Assembly (NCBI GenBank): GCA_023402845.1
Contig: JAEYFP010000026.1
Span: 1-64,000, forward strand
Length of the DNA: 64,000 nt
Direction of reading: 5' to 3'
Source of the DNA: Bacillota bacterium
GTDB taxonomy: Bacteria > Bacillota > Clostridia > Lachnospirales > Lachnospiraceae
The translations under genes were made by a program, and so were the position numbers. The notes below the pieces were generated by a model. The model had not been told where the DNA came from. It was given only the letters and a program-made list of their open reading frames with translations, and made no database searches. This document shows positions 34,655 to 44,086 of this stretch, piece by piece (position 1 is the first letter of the stretch; every line of letters starts with the position of its first letter).

Positions 34655-36246
34655 GAATGCTCCTCCTGATAGCGTGCATAGCCCGCGTGATAAAACTTAA
34701 GCAGCCGATGGAGCTGCTCTCTGAATTTTTCATCCTCCGGCTCTTTCCCTGCTAATACTTTCTCGGCTTTTCCCATCAGATAGAACAGGTCGATTTCAAA
34801 CCCGATTTCCTTCATTGTCTGCAAATAAGCGGCACAGGAATGAATGTTTTCAATTTCCCCGAACTCCCGGATTAACTCCGGCAGATCCTCAAAGCTCCTG
34901 ACCCGGGTGATTCCGTCGATCAGTGCGAACGGCACATCACCGAACAGAAGCGACTTGCGTCCGAGCAGTGCTTCTTCATATGCGGTCGTTCCGACGATCG
35001 TTACGACACCCTTCGCATTCGCGATCCACGGCTTCGGATCATGATAGTAATTGACCTGTACGAGACGGACATTGTGAAGCTCCTTGACCTTTTTATAAAA
35101 TTGAACCCCGCGCTCGCCGAGCATCGCCTGATGCTCCTTCACATAAAGCTTCCACCCGACCGGCAAAGACTTGGATACCTGCTCAATCAGATTGCATTCG
35201 TCCACATAGTACGAAGCTTTTACGAATACGGTCGATTCCGGTATGAGATGGAGCGGCATATAAACGTAATCCTCTCCCGGCACCGGATTCTCAAAATATT
35301 TATTTTTTCCCATAAACTTTCTTCTGAGCAGCAAAACCTGTAAATAATGAAAGAAGTAAGGAATACTCGGGGCGTATAGAATTTTATTTGTGCGCTTGAT
35401 CTTCAAGTTCTTTTTTGTGATGTCCATGTTCCAGAAATAGTTCCATTTTCCATGCATGACACGCAAGATCCACAAAAGACTGTCCCGTTCATACTGGCTT
35501 GTCACTGTGCCGGCAAATTCCTTGTTCATAATCGTCGCTTGTTTCCTGTAATTCTCGATATAAGCGTATGCCTCGGACAATTCTTCCTTCGACTTCTTAA
35601 GATTTGCTTCATACGCCTTCACGACATACTCGTCGATTCCGATCGTATTTTGAAAAGTCGGGTATTTGTAATAACCGAATTTAGAGTATTCCACTGTGAT
35701 ATAAGGAATCCCCTTCCGGTAGGCGACCTCGTTGATAATTGTACGCTGCAGCTCCGCATTATCAAAGTCCAGAATCATATCCGGCTTAAATTCCTCAAAA
35801 ATGGAGAGAATTTTCTTATAGTTTAACTGAAGCCAATACATATTTTCATCGTAATTTGTCAAAGACCAGTAATATCGGTAATGATAGTGCCTCGTATTTT
35901 CCTGCGAGCTCATCAGCTGCAGATTCAGATTTTTAAAATGTGTATATTCCGCCTCAATTTTTTCAAGATAAGCCAGATCGACAGGCGATCCTTTCTGCTT
36001 AAGCCCCTTTGTATACTGTTCACAAATATCCCGCACATCATACAGCTTCACATCAGGAAGCTCTTCCTTAAACTTATAATAGCTATTTTCGTTGTAATAG
36101 CATTTATGATAGCTGCATTCCGTGGACATGATATAAAAGGCGGCAACCTCATTATCCGCTTTTAAGCTTCTTGCCAGAAACCATAGCGGCATTGAGTAAG
36201 TCTCTCTGCATACGAAAAGTATTTTTTTATCGTGAAAATCCTGCAC
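34651..36246 (-). CDS. KpsC-like capsule polysaccharide biosynthesis protein, candidate nonulosonate transferase
   Basis: A 531-residue cytoplasmic protein. The C-terminal half (from about 330) has the pattern of capsule synthesis proteins of the KpsC/KpsS type: LPVGWKLYVKEHQAMLGERG, NVRLVQVNYYHDPKPWIANA, VVTIVGTTAYEEALLGRKSL. KpsC-type proteins include Kdo transferases, and Kdo is chemically close to nonulosonic acids. It overlaps the NeuB gene by four bases, so a nonulosonate transferase is a reasonable guess. A longer frame reaches 36426, but that would overlap the GT2 gene by 127 bases. AAAGGAG (36252-36258) lies 5 bases before the GTG at 36246, which I take as the start. Confidence 0.75.
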   Translation of the reverse strand: MQDFHDKKILFVCRETYSMPLWFLARSLKADNEVAAFYIMSTECSYHKCYYNENSYYKFKEELPDVKLYDVRDICEQYTKGLKQKGSPVDLAYLEKIEAEYTHFKNLNLQLMSSQENTRHYHYRYYWSLTNYDENMYWLQLNYKKILSIFEEFKPDMILDFDNAELQRTIINEVAYRKGIPYITVEYSKFGYYKYPTFQNTIGIDEYVVKAYEANLKKSKEELSEAYAYIENYRKQATIMNKEFAGTVTSQYERDSLLWILRVMHGKWNYFWNMDITKKNLKIKRTNKILYAPSIPYFFHYLQVLLLRRKFMGKNKYFENPVPGEDYVYMPLHLIPESTVFVKASYYVDECNLIEQVSKSLPVGWKLYVKEHQAMLGERGVQFYKKVKELHNVRLVQVNYYHDPKPWIANAKGVVTIVGTTAYEEALLGRKSLLFGDVPFALIDGITRVRSFEDLPELIREFGEIENIHSCAAYLQTMKEIGFEIDLFYLMGKAEKVLAGKEPEDEKFREQLHRLLKFYHAGYARYQEEHS

Positions 36247-36299
36247 ACTTGCTCCTTTCAGGCGCGGCTTTCTATCCGCAGACCTATCGTTTTGCGTCT

Positions 36300-37328
36300 T
36301 TACAATCCCTGCCTGCGAAAGGTTCGGGTCCAGTCCGTACCTGTCCGGTACGAAGTATGACTCTCTAAAAACCGTTTTCTGCGAAATGCCGTAACCTTCG
36401 CAAACAGCCATGGACTGCCGCTGCACAACAGCATTTTTACTTTCAGGCTCCCCGGTACGCGCGGATTTTTTATGACCGTCTTCGCGTGCGTCCGTACATA
36501 GGATAACGATTCCCTGTCATGCTCTTTGGAAAAGACACCAAACAGCACACTGTTCTGAATCGCACTCATATTCTCATGAACGAGAAAGAAGGAGACCGCA
36601 GCTTTCAGGTTCGGGTACTGCACTAACAGTTTTTCACAGATTTTATAGTCCTCCCGTAGGGACAGCAGCAAGTTCTGCTCGACGCGGGAACCGCTGTCCT
36701 CACTGACGCGGAAATAATATTTGGAAGCCGTATGGTAAACAACCTTCCTTGCCTGTAACAAGATCCGGTAAGCAATCTGCCGGTCCTCCACAAGCTGTCC
36801 GACCGGAAACCGAATTGTCTCAAACAGCGTTTTTCGGTAAAGCTTATCCCACAAATGCAGAAAGAATCCTTCCTGATATAAAATCATCTCAAATGCCTGC
36901 TCCGTATCCAGTACGTATTCCGAGTCCTCGGCTGTTCCATCGACGCAGTTTTCATACGCATAATATTTGCCGGTCACGGATACATCCGCATCATGCTTAA
37001 GCGCTGCCTGCACCATCGTCTCCACCATGTCAGGATCTATGTAGTCGTCTCCGTCCACAAAACCGATATAATCACCCGTAGCCGCATCAAGCCCCTGATT
37101 TCTCGCGACGGCAGTCCCTTTCGGCTCCTCCTTCAGCACGAGGACTCTCGCATCCTCGGCTGCGATCCGATCGCAGATTTCTTCGCAGGCGATGTCACCT
37201 CTCCCGAGGACACAGATAATCTCAAGGTTCTGATACGTCTGTCCTGTCACGCTCCTCAAACACTGCTCCAAAAAGCGCTCCACCTGATAAATAATAATGA
37301 TGATGCTCACCTTAGGCATTCTGTCCAT
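36300..37328 (-). CDS. GT2-family glycosyltransferase
   Basis: A 342-residue GT-A enzyme like those of capsule and teichoic acid loci. It shows VSIIIIIYQVERFLEQCLRS, DAATGDYIGFVDGDDYIDPD (the DGDD metal site near 91-94), and KLYRKTLFETIRFPVGQLVE with the ED acid motif LVEDRQIAY. The basic C terminus follows. It overlaps the WbsX-like gene by 17 bases. The canonical IXDGSXD region is replaced by ICVLGRGDIACEE, which is unusual at the nucleotide-binding loop. The start could be 37328 or the ATG at 37319; neither has ideal spacing from GGAGG. Donor unknown. Confidence 0.83.
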   Translation of the reverse strand: MDRMPKVSIIIIIYQVERFLEQCLRSVTGQTYQNLEIICVLGRGDIACEEICDRIAAEDARVLVLKEEPKGTAVARNQGLDAATGDYIGFVDGDDYIDPDMVETMVQAALKHDADVSVTGKYYAYENCVDGTAEDSEYVLDTEQAFEMILYQEGFFLHLWDKLYRKTLFETIRFPVGQLVEDRQIAYRILLQARKVVYHTASKYYFRVSEDSGSRVEQNLLLSLREDYKICEKLLVQYPNLKAAVSFFLVHENMSAIQNSVLFGVFSKEHDRESLSYVRTHAKTVIKNPRVPGSLKVKMLLCSGSPWLFAKVTAFRRKRFLESHTSYRTGTDWTRTFRRQGL

Positions 37329-38409
37329 CTTCCTCCATCACGCGCCGGATTGCCTCCAAATAAGCATATTTTCTCGTCTCATCCGGTTCAAGCACCGCGC
37401 CCTCTCCCCATTCGTTCCACGCGTTGATCAGCACGAAGTCCGCCTTCCTTCCCCGCACCTGTTCCTTTAGCTTGCGGAGTACCTGTTCAAATCTGACGGG
37501 ATTCGTATTTTTGTATACAAGCCCCTTATAGCTCCTGCGCGGGGTATTGTCCCAATCCGGGATCAGACCCGGAAATTCATCATCCGCATAGCTCCTCGCT
37601 GCAATCCGGTCAACAATCCAGTCGCCGGGAATGCTGCGCTCCAACAGCTTCTTCTTCTTAAATCGGTTCAGCACAGTCTTTGTTAGGACGGACAGGTTGT
37701 ACCAAAACTCTTTTTCTTTTGAAAAATCATGCTTCAGCGTATAGCCCGGTTCAAAATAGTAATAGGCATCCACCAGCTCTCTTCGCTGCTCCTGCTGCCC
37801 GGCCGTCTTGCCCGATACGATGTAAAGTCCCGGGAAACCGGCTTCAACAGCCCATCTGTGAAAACAAGTGAGCATTTCCTTTAAGCAGCCGATCTCAAAT
37901 GTACGGTATATTTGAAATACGGGCTTGCCATCCACCTTCACATATCGCTCATCCCTAAAAAACGGCAGCAGATAATCAAAGTGAACACGCCAGTCCGCTT
38001 CTGTTCCATAGTCCTGTTTCATCAGAATCTCTTCGGCAAGGCCATACCAAGTCCTCGTCCACGTTTCATTTGCCCAGCAAATGCTGTAACGGATGTCGAT
38101 GTCCGGATGCGCAAGCAGAATTTCCATCGGCTGCTCCATCAATTGCCGGCCCCGGAACCAATATTGGTAAATGCTGAATCCGTAAATACCGTATTCCTTT
38201 GCAAGTGATGCCTGCCACCGCCACGTTTCCTCTCCCTGCCTCAAGAGGTCATAATAACGTCCGTTAAGCGGCACGCGCGGCTGCTGATGTCCCCGGTAAA
38301 GAGGAAGCGCGCGCTTCACGGCTGTCCACTCCGTATAGCCTTCTCCCCACCATTCATTATTTTCAGGAAATTCATGATATTGCGGCAGATATAAACACAT
38401 TACTCTCAT
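37312..38409 (-). CDS. WbsX/GH99-like glycan-processing protein
   Basis: A 365-residue protein of the WbsX family (GH99-like TIM barrel). Signature segments are LYLPQYHEFPENNEWWGEGYTEW (cut here for length at the start of the motif, residues 6-28), FSIYQYWFRGRQLMEQPM, SICWANETWTRTW and, near the end, LINAWNEWGEGAVLEPD. Such genes recur in O-antigen and capsule loci and are often listed as transferases, although the fold is that of endo-acting glycoside hydrolases. No signal peptide is present, so it should act in the cytoplasm on precursor or lipid-linked glycan. The ATG overlaps the polymerase stop (ATGA). Its real reaction is not established. Confidence 0.85.
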   Translation of the reverse strand: MRVMCLYLPQYHEFPENNEWWGEGYTEWTAVKRALPLYRGHQQPRVPLNGRYYDLLRQGEETWRWQASLAKEYGIYGFSIYQYWFRGRQLMEQPMEILLAHPDIDIRYSICWANETWTRTWYGLAEEILMKQDYGTEADWRVHFDYLLPFFRDERYVKVDGKPVFQIYRTFEIGCLKEMLTCFHRWAVEAGFPGLYIVSGKTAGQQEQRRELVDAYYYFEPGYTLKHDFSKEKEFWYNLSVLTKTVLNRFKKKKLLERSIPGDWIVDRIAARSYADDEFPGLIPDWDNTPRRSYKGLVYKNTNPVRFEQVLRKLKEQVRGRKADFVLINAWNEWGEGAVLEPDETRKYAYLEAIRRVMEEDGQNA

Positions 38410-39662
38410 AAATCAAGGTTACTCCTGTCTTGTTCGATACCGTCGGCATTTTCACTCGTTCCGCCGATGATCACATCTGCACATCGCCCGAGAGCAAACC
38501 AAAAAATCGGAGCGGCGAGCTGAAAGGATAGAATATTTGAACCGACCGATTGCAGCAGCGCAATCGCTATGATTCCAAGCTCCGTGTAGCAAGCCTTCAA
38601 ATTTCGGATACCCTTTGTAAAGATCAAAATAAGCAGATAAAGAAAAATAGAAAAGCCCAGAATGCCTTCCTCGCAAAACATCTTGATCAGGCCGCCGTCT
38701 GCGATCACGTGCGTCCCTTCAAAATCCAGTGCCTTATGTCCGTTTGCACCAAGCCCGTTGCCGAACCAATAGCTGTACATGTTGTTAACGGCGGCTACCC
38801 ACTGTTCACTCCTCTGTCCGATTGCTCCCGGCAGAGAAACGAGACGGTAATAAATTTTCATAACGACTTCAAAGGAGACAAGGCACAGCCCCAGAAAAGC
38901 CGCCAAAATCGCTGCGCACTCGATAAAAAAATACTTCTTTTTTAGAAGCCTGAATTCAAAAAACACCAGCTGATTTACATAAATGACTACAAGGATCGCC
39001 ACAACCATCGCCGAGCGCTGGTTACTGAGCAGAGCAAATACGAAATTCAGCGCAAAAAAGAGGATTCCTGTCTTACGTTCCCTCTTCTCCATCAAAAAAT
39101 AGGAAGCGGCCAGCATCCCGCATACCGCCAGAAAGCCCAAAATTGTACTTCCGATGACAGAATGCATCCGAATGCGCATCGTCGGTGCATCCGCCTTGGA
39201 AATATAGCTCCATTTGAGAAGATAATCCAAATAAAACTGAGGCGCCGTAATATAAAGCAGCAGTCCGGCGATACAAATGATAAATACCGCCAGAAGAAAT
39301 TTTTTATAAAAATCCTTCGTCCGTTCCCCTGCCGTCCTTCCTGTCATATAAAACAGGACGGGCAATACGGAATTCGCAAATTCATCCGCATAAATTTTCG
39401 CGGGCAGCCCGCTCCTCGTGAGCCAGATGACCGAAAGCAGATTATAAATAAAATAGGCAGCCACCAGCCAGTCAAGCGTATGGTGAAAGGAAATCCGTTT
39501 TTTTAAAATAAGTTCCGCAGCCATACCGAGCATCAGAAGCGCCGCAAAAACTCCCGGGCGCATTGCATCCACAAACAGTGTCAGCAAATAGCCAAACATG
39601 ACAAGCGTATAATACCACTCAAATAAATTCCAGTTTTTTATTTGTTTGACATCTGTTTTCAT
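38406..39662 (-). CDS. O-antigen polymerase/ligase-like protein (Wzy, unit 2)
   Basis: A 418-residue protein with about eleven membrane segments and a large periplasm-facing-type loop (about 270-330: YYRLVSLPGAIGQRSEQWVA, YWFGNGLGANGH). The GNGLGANGH motif and the arginine before it are typical of the Wzy_C/O-antigen ligase family. It would polymerise flipped repeat units. An in-frame start at 39704 lies inside the upstream GT4 gene; the ATG at 39662 overlaps that gene's stop (ATGA) and is preferred. It belongs with the flippase at 32121 and the initiator at 48789 by position, which is only a guess. Confidence 0.8.
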   Translation of the reverse strand: MKTDVKQIKNWNLFEWYYTLVMFGYLLTLFVDAMRPGVFAALLMLGMAAELILKKRISFHHTLDWLVAAYFIYNLLSVIWLTRSGLPAKIYADEFANSVLPVLFYMTGRTAGERTKDFYKKFLLAVFIICIAGLLLYITAPQFYLDYLLKWSYISKADAPTMRIRMHSVIGSTILGFLAVCGMLAASYFLMEKRERKTGILFFALNFVFALLSNQRSAMVVAILVVIYVNQLVFFEFRLLKKKYFFIECAAILAAFLGLCLVSFEVVMKIYYRLVSLPGAIGQRSEQWVAAVNNMYSYWFGNGLGANGHKALDFEGTHVIADGGLIKMFCEEGILGFSIFLYLLILIFTKGIRNLKACYTELGIIAIALLQSVGSNILSFQLAAPIFWFALGRCADVIIGGTSENADGIEQDRSNLDL

Positions 39663-40771
39663 CCTACAGACAATACCTCCTTCACCACACACTCCCAACT
39701 GCACGGATTATTCCCCTGCTGCCCCTGAACCGAACCGGAATCCTTATACACTGACAACTCCGGCACCTCCTTCCATTTCATTTCGCCTCTGATTGCGCGC
39801 TCCATAAGCACCGCAAGCTCCTTTGGCTGAAACGGGTTAAAATAGTAGGCGTTTTCGTACCCGGCAAGCACCTCCCGGCAAAACGGACAGTCCGAAGCAA
39901 AAATCACGGTGCCAGTCTGCCTCGCCTCCGCAGGCGGATATCCGAAAGTTTCAATATAAGAAGGAAAAATTAAAATTCGCTCTCCGTAGAGCCGATAAAC
40001 TTCCTCACGGGAAATCCTGCCCCGATAACTCATATTCTGATACCGATTATCGTAGTTTATACAGCCGTCTGCCTCTCTTTGTGTAAGAGTCAGCGCGATC
40101 TCAAAATCTGTGATTCCTTTTTGATTGAGCAGCTTTGCAGCCTCTGCGATACATGCGTGATTTTTATATAAAATATCGCCCGACGGAAAGAAAAACCGGT
40201 GTCTGTCCGGCCCATCCCCAGACAGCTTCACATCCGGGCGCTCTACATCCGGCATAATCTTTACAACCTTCTCAGGCCTTACATGTGTCTTTTTTATAAC
40301 GGCCTCCCGCATCCACTGCGTCTGCACGATCGTCTTGTCCGCACGCTTAACTGCGCTGTCGATCATCGCTCCGATCAGATATTGATAAACGGCGTACTCC
40401 CGCTCCTTCGGTTTTAAAAATGAAAAGCGTTTCCATTTCTGAAATCCGAGCGGCTGATGCACATAAACGACCTGCTTTCCGCGGTATCCTCTTGTCAATG
40501 TATTCTGCATGGAAAATACGATGTCGGGTTTTAATGCACGAATATAGGAAGTTCCTGTAAACAGGTCGAATTTCAGCCGGCTGAACCAACTTTTCTTCAC
40601 GTCTGAAAGTACGCGCACCTGTATGCGCTCCGTCTCCTCTATATAAGAATCCCCGAGCAGAAAAATCCATTCATGCGAGGAATCATGCGCCGCAACATAC
40701 CGGTAAAAATCCTTCAAAACGGAAAGTGCTCCGGTCGTACTGGCCGCAATATCATTGACTACAATTCTCAT
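39659..40771 (-). CDS. GT4-family glycosyltransferase
   Basis: A 370-residue GT-B enzyme. It starts MRIVVNDIAASTTGALSVL, a common opening of this subgroup, and has DIVFSMQNTLTRG and VVYVHQPLGFQKWKRFSF in the acceptor domain. The donor domain shows RFFFPSGDILYKNHACIAEA and FPSYIETFGYPPAEARQTGT. The ATG at 40771 overlaps the CapG stop (ATGA); an in-frame TTG at 40783 is less likely. Its place directly after the UDP-FucNAc genes makes it, together with 44087, a candidate user of that sugar. No direct evidence of donor choice. Confidence 0.84.
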   Translation of the reverse strand: MRIVVNDIAASTTGALSVLKDFYRYVAAHDSSHEWIFLLGDSYIEETERIQVRVLSDVKKSWFSRLKFDLFTGTSYIRALKPDIVFSMQNTLTRGYRGKQVVYVHQPLGFQKWKRFSFLKPKEREYAVYQYLIGAMIDSAVKRADKTIVQTQWMREAVIKKTHVRPEKVVKIMPDVERPDVKLSGDGPDRHRFFFPSGDILYKNHACIAEAAKLLNQKGITDFEIALTLTQREADGCINYDNRYQNMSYRGRISREEVYRLYGERILIFPSYIETFGYPPAEARQTGTVIFASDCPFCREVLAGYENAYYFNPFQPKELAVLMERAIRGEMKWKEVPELSVYKDSGSVQGQQGNNPCSWECVVKEVLSVG

Positions 40772-41895
40772 GCTTTGCACCAAACTGTCTTATTTACGAT
40801 TTCTGTATAGCTTTGAATCAGCTTCACCACCTTGACTGAAACATTTGTGTCCGCATAATCCGGTGGCATAACAACCTCCTCGCCGTTCTCATACATGGCT
40901 ACCGCAAGCTCCGCCGCCTGTGCGACATCCCTGCCCCTGATGCCTCCGATGACAACGGTTCCCTTATCAAGCACCTCCGGCCGCTCCGTCGAGGTTCTGA
41001 TCAGCACACCCGGAAAATGCAGCATTGCAGACTCCTCTGACAGCGTACCGCTGTCCGAAAGCACACAATACGCGTTCTTTTGCAGCTTATTATAGTCCAA
41101 AAAGCCAAACGGTTTCTCATTTCTCACAAGAGGATGAAACTCAAAATTCCGCAGCTCAATAAATTTCCTGGAACGCGGGTGCGTCGAATAGATCACGGGC
41201 ATCTGATATTTCTCCGCGATATGATTAATTGAATTCATCAGCTCCATGAAATTTTCCTCGAGGTCAATATTTTCCTCCCGATGCGCCGACACAAGAATGT
41301 AACCATGAGGATTCAGACCCAGCCGATCCAGCACGTCGCTTTTCTCGATCCTTTCCATGTGGTCGCGCAGCACTTCCCGCATCGGGGAGCCTGTTACAAA
41401 AACCGTCTTCCCGTCAATGCCCTCTGATAGCAGGTAGCGCCTTGAATGCTCCGTATACGGCAGGTTGATGTCCGAAATATGGTCGATGATCTTTCTGTTA
41501 ATCATCTCGGAAACATTCCAGTCCCAGCAGCGGTTGCCTGCTTCCATATGGAAGATGGGGATTTTTAAACGCTTCGCAGAAATAGCCGAAAGAGCCGAAT
41601 TGGTATCGCCTAACAGCAGTACGGCATCCGGCATCACTTCTTTCATCAACGCATAGGATTTTGCGATAATATTTCCCATCGTCTCGCCCAGATCCTCGCC
41701 GACACTCTCCAGATAATGATCCGGCTCCTGCAGCTTTAGATCCTCAAAAAATATCTGATTCAGCGTATAGTCATAATTTTGTCCGGTATGTACCAGCACA
41801 TGGTCAAAATACTTGTCAGCGCATTTGATCACGGCGGAGAGCCGGATGATTTCGGGCCTTGTACCAACAATCGTCATTACTTTTAATTTTTCCAT
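40768..41895 (-). CDS. capG: CapG/WbjD-type UDP-HexNAc 2-epimerase (UDP-L-FucNAc synthesis)
   Basis: A 375-residue non-hydrolysing 2-epimerase of the WecB fold. It shows MTIVGTRPEIIRLSAVI at the start, LVHTGQNYDYTLNQIFF, LLLGDTNSAL, IFHMEAGNRCWDW, VSAHREENID and LSDSGTLSEES. WecB proper makes UDP-ManNAc, but HMEAGNRCWD and the position after CapE and CapF mark the subgroup that converts UDP-L-PneNAc to UDP-L-FucNAc. The start overlaps the CapF stop by one base (TGATG). Together with 41895 and 43043 it forms a complete three-enzyme pathway from UDP-GlcNAc. Confidence 0.88.
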   Translation of the reverse strand: MEKLKVMTIVGTRPEIIRLSAVIKCADKYFDHVLVHTGQNYDYTLNQIFFEDLKLQEPDHYLESVGEDLGETMGNIIAKSYALMKEVMPDAVLLLGDTNSALSAISAKRLKIPIFHMEAGNRCWDWNVSEMINRKIIDHISDINLPYTEHSRRYLLSEGIDGKTVFVTGSPMREVLRDHMERIEKSDVLDRLGLNPHGYILVSAHREENIDLEENFMELMNSINHIAEKYQMPVIYSTHPRSRKFIELRNFEFHPLVRNEKPFGFLDYNKLQKNAYCVLSDSGTLSEESAMLHFPGVLIRTSTERPEVLDKGTVVIGGIRGRDVAQAAELAVAMYENGEEVVMPPDYADTNVSVKVVKLIQSYTEIVNKTVWCKA

Positions 41896-43016
41896 CAGGA
41901 CTCAGCCTCCACTTTTTCAAAATAGGTGTCCGGTTTCTCCGGATCAAATGCTTCATTTGCCCACATAACCGTAATCAGATCCGTATCGCCTTCATTTGTG
42001 ATACTGTGCGTGTAGCCCGTCGGGATATCCACGACCGTAAGCGCTTCGCCGGAAACATGATATTCGATGATTTCCGTTTCATCCACCTTGCGGAACCGGA
42101 TACAGCCCGTTCCCTTCACGACAAGAAATTTTTCGTTTTTTGTATGATGCCAGTGGTTGCCCTTTGTAATGCCCGGCCTGCTGATGTTGACTGATACCTG
42201 TCCTCTGTCCGGCGTCCTGATAAATTCCGTAAACGATCCGCGCTCATCCGCATGCATCGTAAGCGGATAGGAAAAACTGTCCTTCGGCAGATAACTCAAA
42301 TACGTACTGTACAGCTTCTTTTCAAACTCATTGGAAACATCAGGCACTGTCAGGCTCGTTCTGCTTTTCTGAAAGGAATGCAGCAGCTCCGCTATTCTGC
42401 CAAGCTCAATTGTATGCACGGTAGGCACCGCGGCAAAATATCCGTTTCTGTTTTCTTTTCCATATAAAGCCGCAAAAAATTCCTCGATGACATCATCAAT
42501 ATAAACAAGGCTCATGACCCTCTTCGGATCATTGACCTGAATCTCAAGACCGTTTGCGATCTGATAGCAAAACGTCGCGACGGCGCTGTTATAATTCGGA
42601 CGGCACCATTTGCCGAATACGTTCGGCAGCCGATAGACAATTGCTTTCGCACCTGTCTCCCCTGCATAGGAAAACAACAGCTCCTCGCCCGCCCGCTTGC
42701 TTCTTCCGTAAGCATTGTCAAGCTCCGCCTGAATCGAGGAGGTGATGAGAACCGGCGCCAAATTCCGGTGCTCCTTTAATTTGCCGAGCAATACGGAGGT
42801 AAAGCCGAAATTGCCCTCCATAAATTCCTTTTCCTCCTGCGGTCTGTTGACACCCGCCAGATGAAATACAAAATCACAGTTTCTCGTATACTGATCGAGA
42901 AGCTCCTCCTCTGTGTCAATGTCATAGGAATAAACAGACGTATAGCCTCTGTTTTTCAATTCCGATATGAGATTTTTCCCGACAAAACCTTTGGCACCCG
43001 TCACTAAAATATTCAT
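41895..43016 (-). CDS. capF: CapF/WbjC-type bifunctional epimerase/reductase (UDP-L-FucNAc synthesis)
   Basis: A 373-residue two-domain enzyme. The N-terminal SDR domain (1 to about 245) has ILVTGAKGFVGKNLISEL, VFHLAGVNRPQ and the YxxxK pair in NAYGRSKRAGE. The C-terminal cupin (about 250-373) has GQVSVNISRPGITKGNHWHH and TKNEKFLVVKGTGCIRFRKV. In CapF the cupin does C3 epimerisation and the SDR domain does C4 reduction. AAAGGGG precedes the ATG at 43016; a frame extending to 43046 would overlap CapE needlessly. Middle gene of the capE-capF-capG operon segment. Confidence 0.9.
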   Translation of the reverse strand: MNILVTGAKGFVGKNLISELKNRGYTSVYSYDIDTEEELLDQYTRNCDFVFHLAGVNRPQEEKEFMEGNFGFTSVLLGKLKEHRNLAPVLITSSIQAELDNAYGRSKRAGEELLFSYAGETGAKAIVYRLPNVFGKWCRPNYNSAVATFCYQIANGLEIQVNDPKRVMSLVYIDDVIEEFFAALYGKENRNGYFAAVPTVHTIELGRIAELLHSFQKSRTSLTVPDVSNEFEKKLYSTYLSYLPKDSFSYPLTMHADERGSFTEFIRTPDRGQVSVNISRPGITKGNHWHHTKNEKFLVVKGTGCIRFRKVDETEIIEYHVSGEALTVVDIPTGYTHSITNEGDTDLITVMWANEAFDPEKPDTYFEKVEAES

Positions 43017-43042
43017 GCCCCAAACCCCTTTGCAGTCAATTC

Positions 43043-44065
43043 TCACTTATTTTCCCATGCCAAAACTTCTTCTCTGATATAGGATAACGTAAGAAGCTTC
43101 TTCTTCACCTGCTCAACATCCAATATCTGTGTATTGTTCGAGTTGAACTCCGTCAGCTTTGTCCGCTCCTGATTGCCTTCTTTAAAATATTTATCATAAT
43201 TCAAATCTCTCTGATCCGCCGGCACCCTGTAGAATCCGCCCATATCGAACGCACGGGCACATTCTTCATTTGTCAGAAGCGTCTCGTATATCTTCTCGCC
43301 GTGTCGGATTCCGATCACCTGAACTTCGTTATCTGCATGGAACAGCTCCCTGACCGCCTGCGCAAGCACCTCGATCGTGCATGCCGGCGCCTTCTGCACC
43401 ATAATATCGCCTGCATCCGCATTTTCAAATGCAAACAACACCAGCTCCACCGCTTCCTCCAGACTCATAATAAAACGTGTCATCTTCGGCTCTGTCACAG
43501 TCAGCGGGCTTCCCGCCTTAATCTGTTCGATAAACAGCGGAATAACCGAGCCGCGCGAGCACATGACGTTTCCATACCTTGTTCCGCAAATCAGCGTCTG
43601 TTTGGGATCGACCGTCCGGGATTTGGCCACAAACACCTTTTCCATCATCGCCTTGCTCGTCCCCATCGCATTGACCGGATAAGCGGCTTTATCGGTGGAA
43701 AGGCAGATGACTTTTTTCACACGGGCTTCGATCGCCGCGCTCAATACATTGTCAGTTCCGATTACATTCGTACGTACGGCCTCCATCGGAAAAAATTCAC
43801 AGCTCGGCACCTGCTTTAATGCCGCTGCATGAAAAATATAGTCCACACCATGCATCGCATCCTTAACACTTTGCGGATTTCTGACATCTCCAATATAATA
43901 TTTGATTTTGGGATTATGATATTGGTGACGCATATCATCCTGCTTCTTTTCATCTCTGCTGAAAATGCGGATCTCACGAATATCCGTATCCAGAAACCGG
44001 TTCAGCACTGCGCTTCCAAAGGAGCCGGTTCCTCCTGTGATCAATAACGTCGTTCCTTCAAACAT
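43043..44065 (-). CDS. capE: CapE/WbjB/FlaA1-type UDP-GlcNAc 5-inverting 4,6-dehydratase
   Basis: A 340-residue cytoplasmic SDR enzyme. The Rossmann motif is LITGGTGSFGSAVL (8-21). HAAALKQVPSCEFFPMEAVR (79-98) and STDKAAYPVN (123-132), with MGTSK (134-138) replacing the usual YxxxK, are hallmarks of inverting dehydratases such as CapE, FnlA and PseB. In this context it starts the UDP-L-FucNAc pathway. Its product type is also the first intermediate of pseudaminate synthesis, so it might feed the nonulosonate genes at 30478-34654 as well. AAGGAAAAG precedes the ATG. Confidence 0.9.
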   Translation of the reverse strand: MFEGTTLLITGGTGSFGSAVLNRFLDTDIREIRIFSRDEKKQDDMRHQYHNPKIKYYIGDVRNPQSVKDAMHGVDYIFHAAALKQVPSCEFFPMEAVRTNVIGTDNVLSAAIEARVKKVICLSTDKAAYPVNAMGTSKAMMEKVFVAKSRTVDPKQTLICGTRYGNVMCSRGSVIPLFIEQIKAGSPLTVTEPKMTRFIMSLEEAVELVLFAFENADAGDIMVQKAPACTIEVLAQAVRELFHADNEVQVIGIRHGEKIYETLLTNEECARAFDMGGFYRVPADQRDLNYDKYFKEGNQERTKLTEFNSNNTQILDVEQVKKKLLTLSYIREEVLAWENK

Positions 44066-44086
44066 TTACTTTTCCTTCCATTCCTT

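Noticed and set aside
34651..36426. Longer form of the KpsC-like protein starting at 36426
   Set aside because: It would overlap the GT2 gene by 127 bases, the added 60 residues read like frame-shadow sequence, and a good AAAGGAG site supports the GTG at 36246.
40768..41895. Annotation as WecB (UDP-ManNAc synthesis)
   Set aside because: The protein follows CapE and CapF with one-base coupling, and its HMEAGNRCWD segment fits the CapG subgroup, so UDP-L-FucNAc synthesis is more likely.
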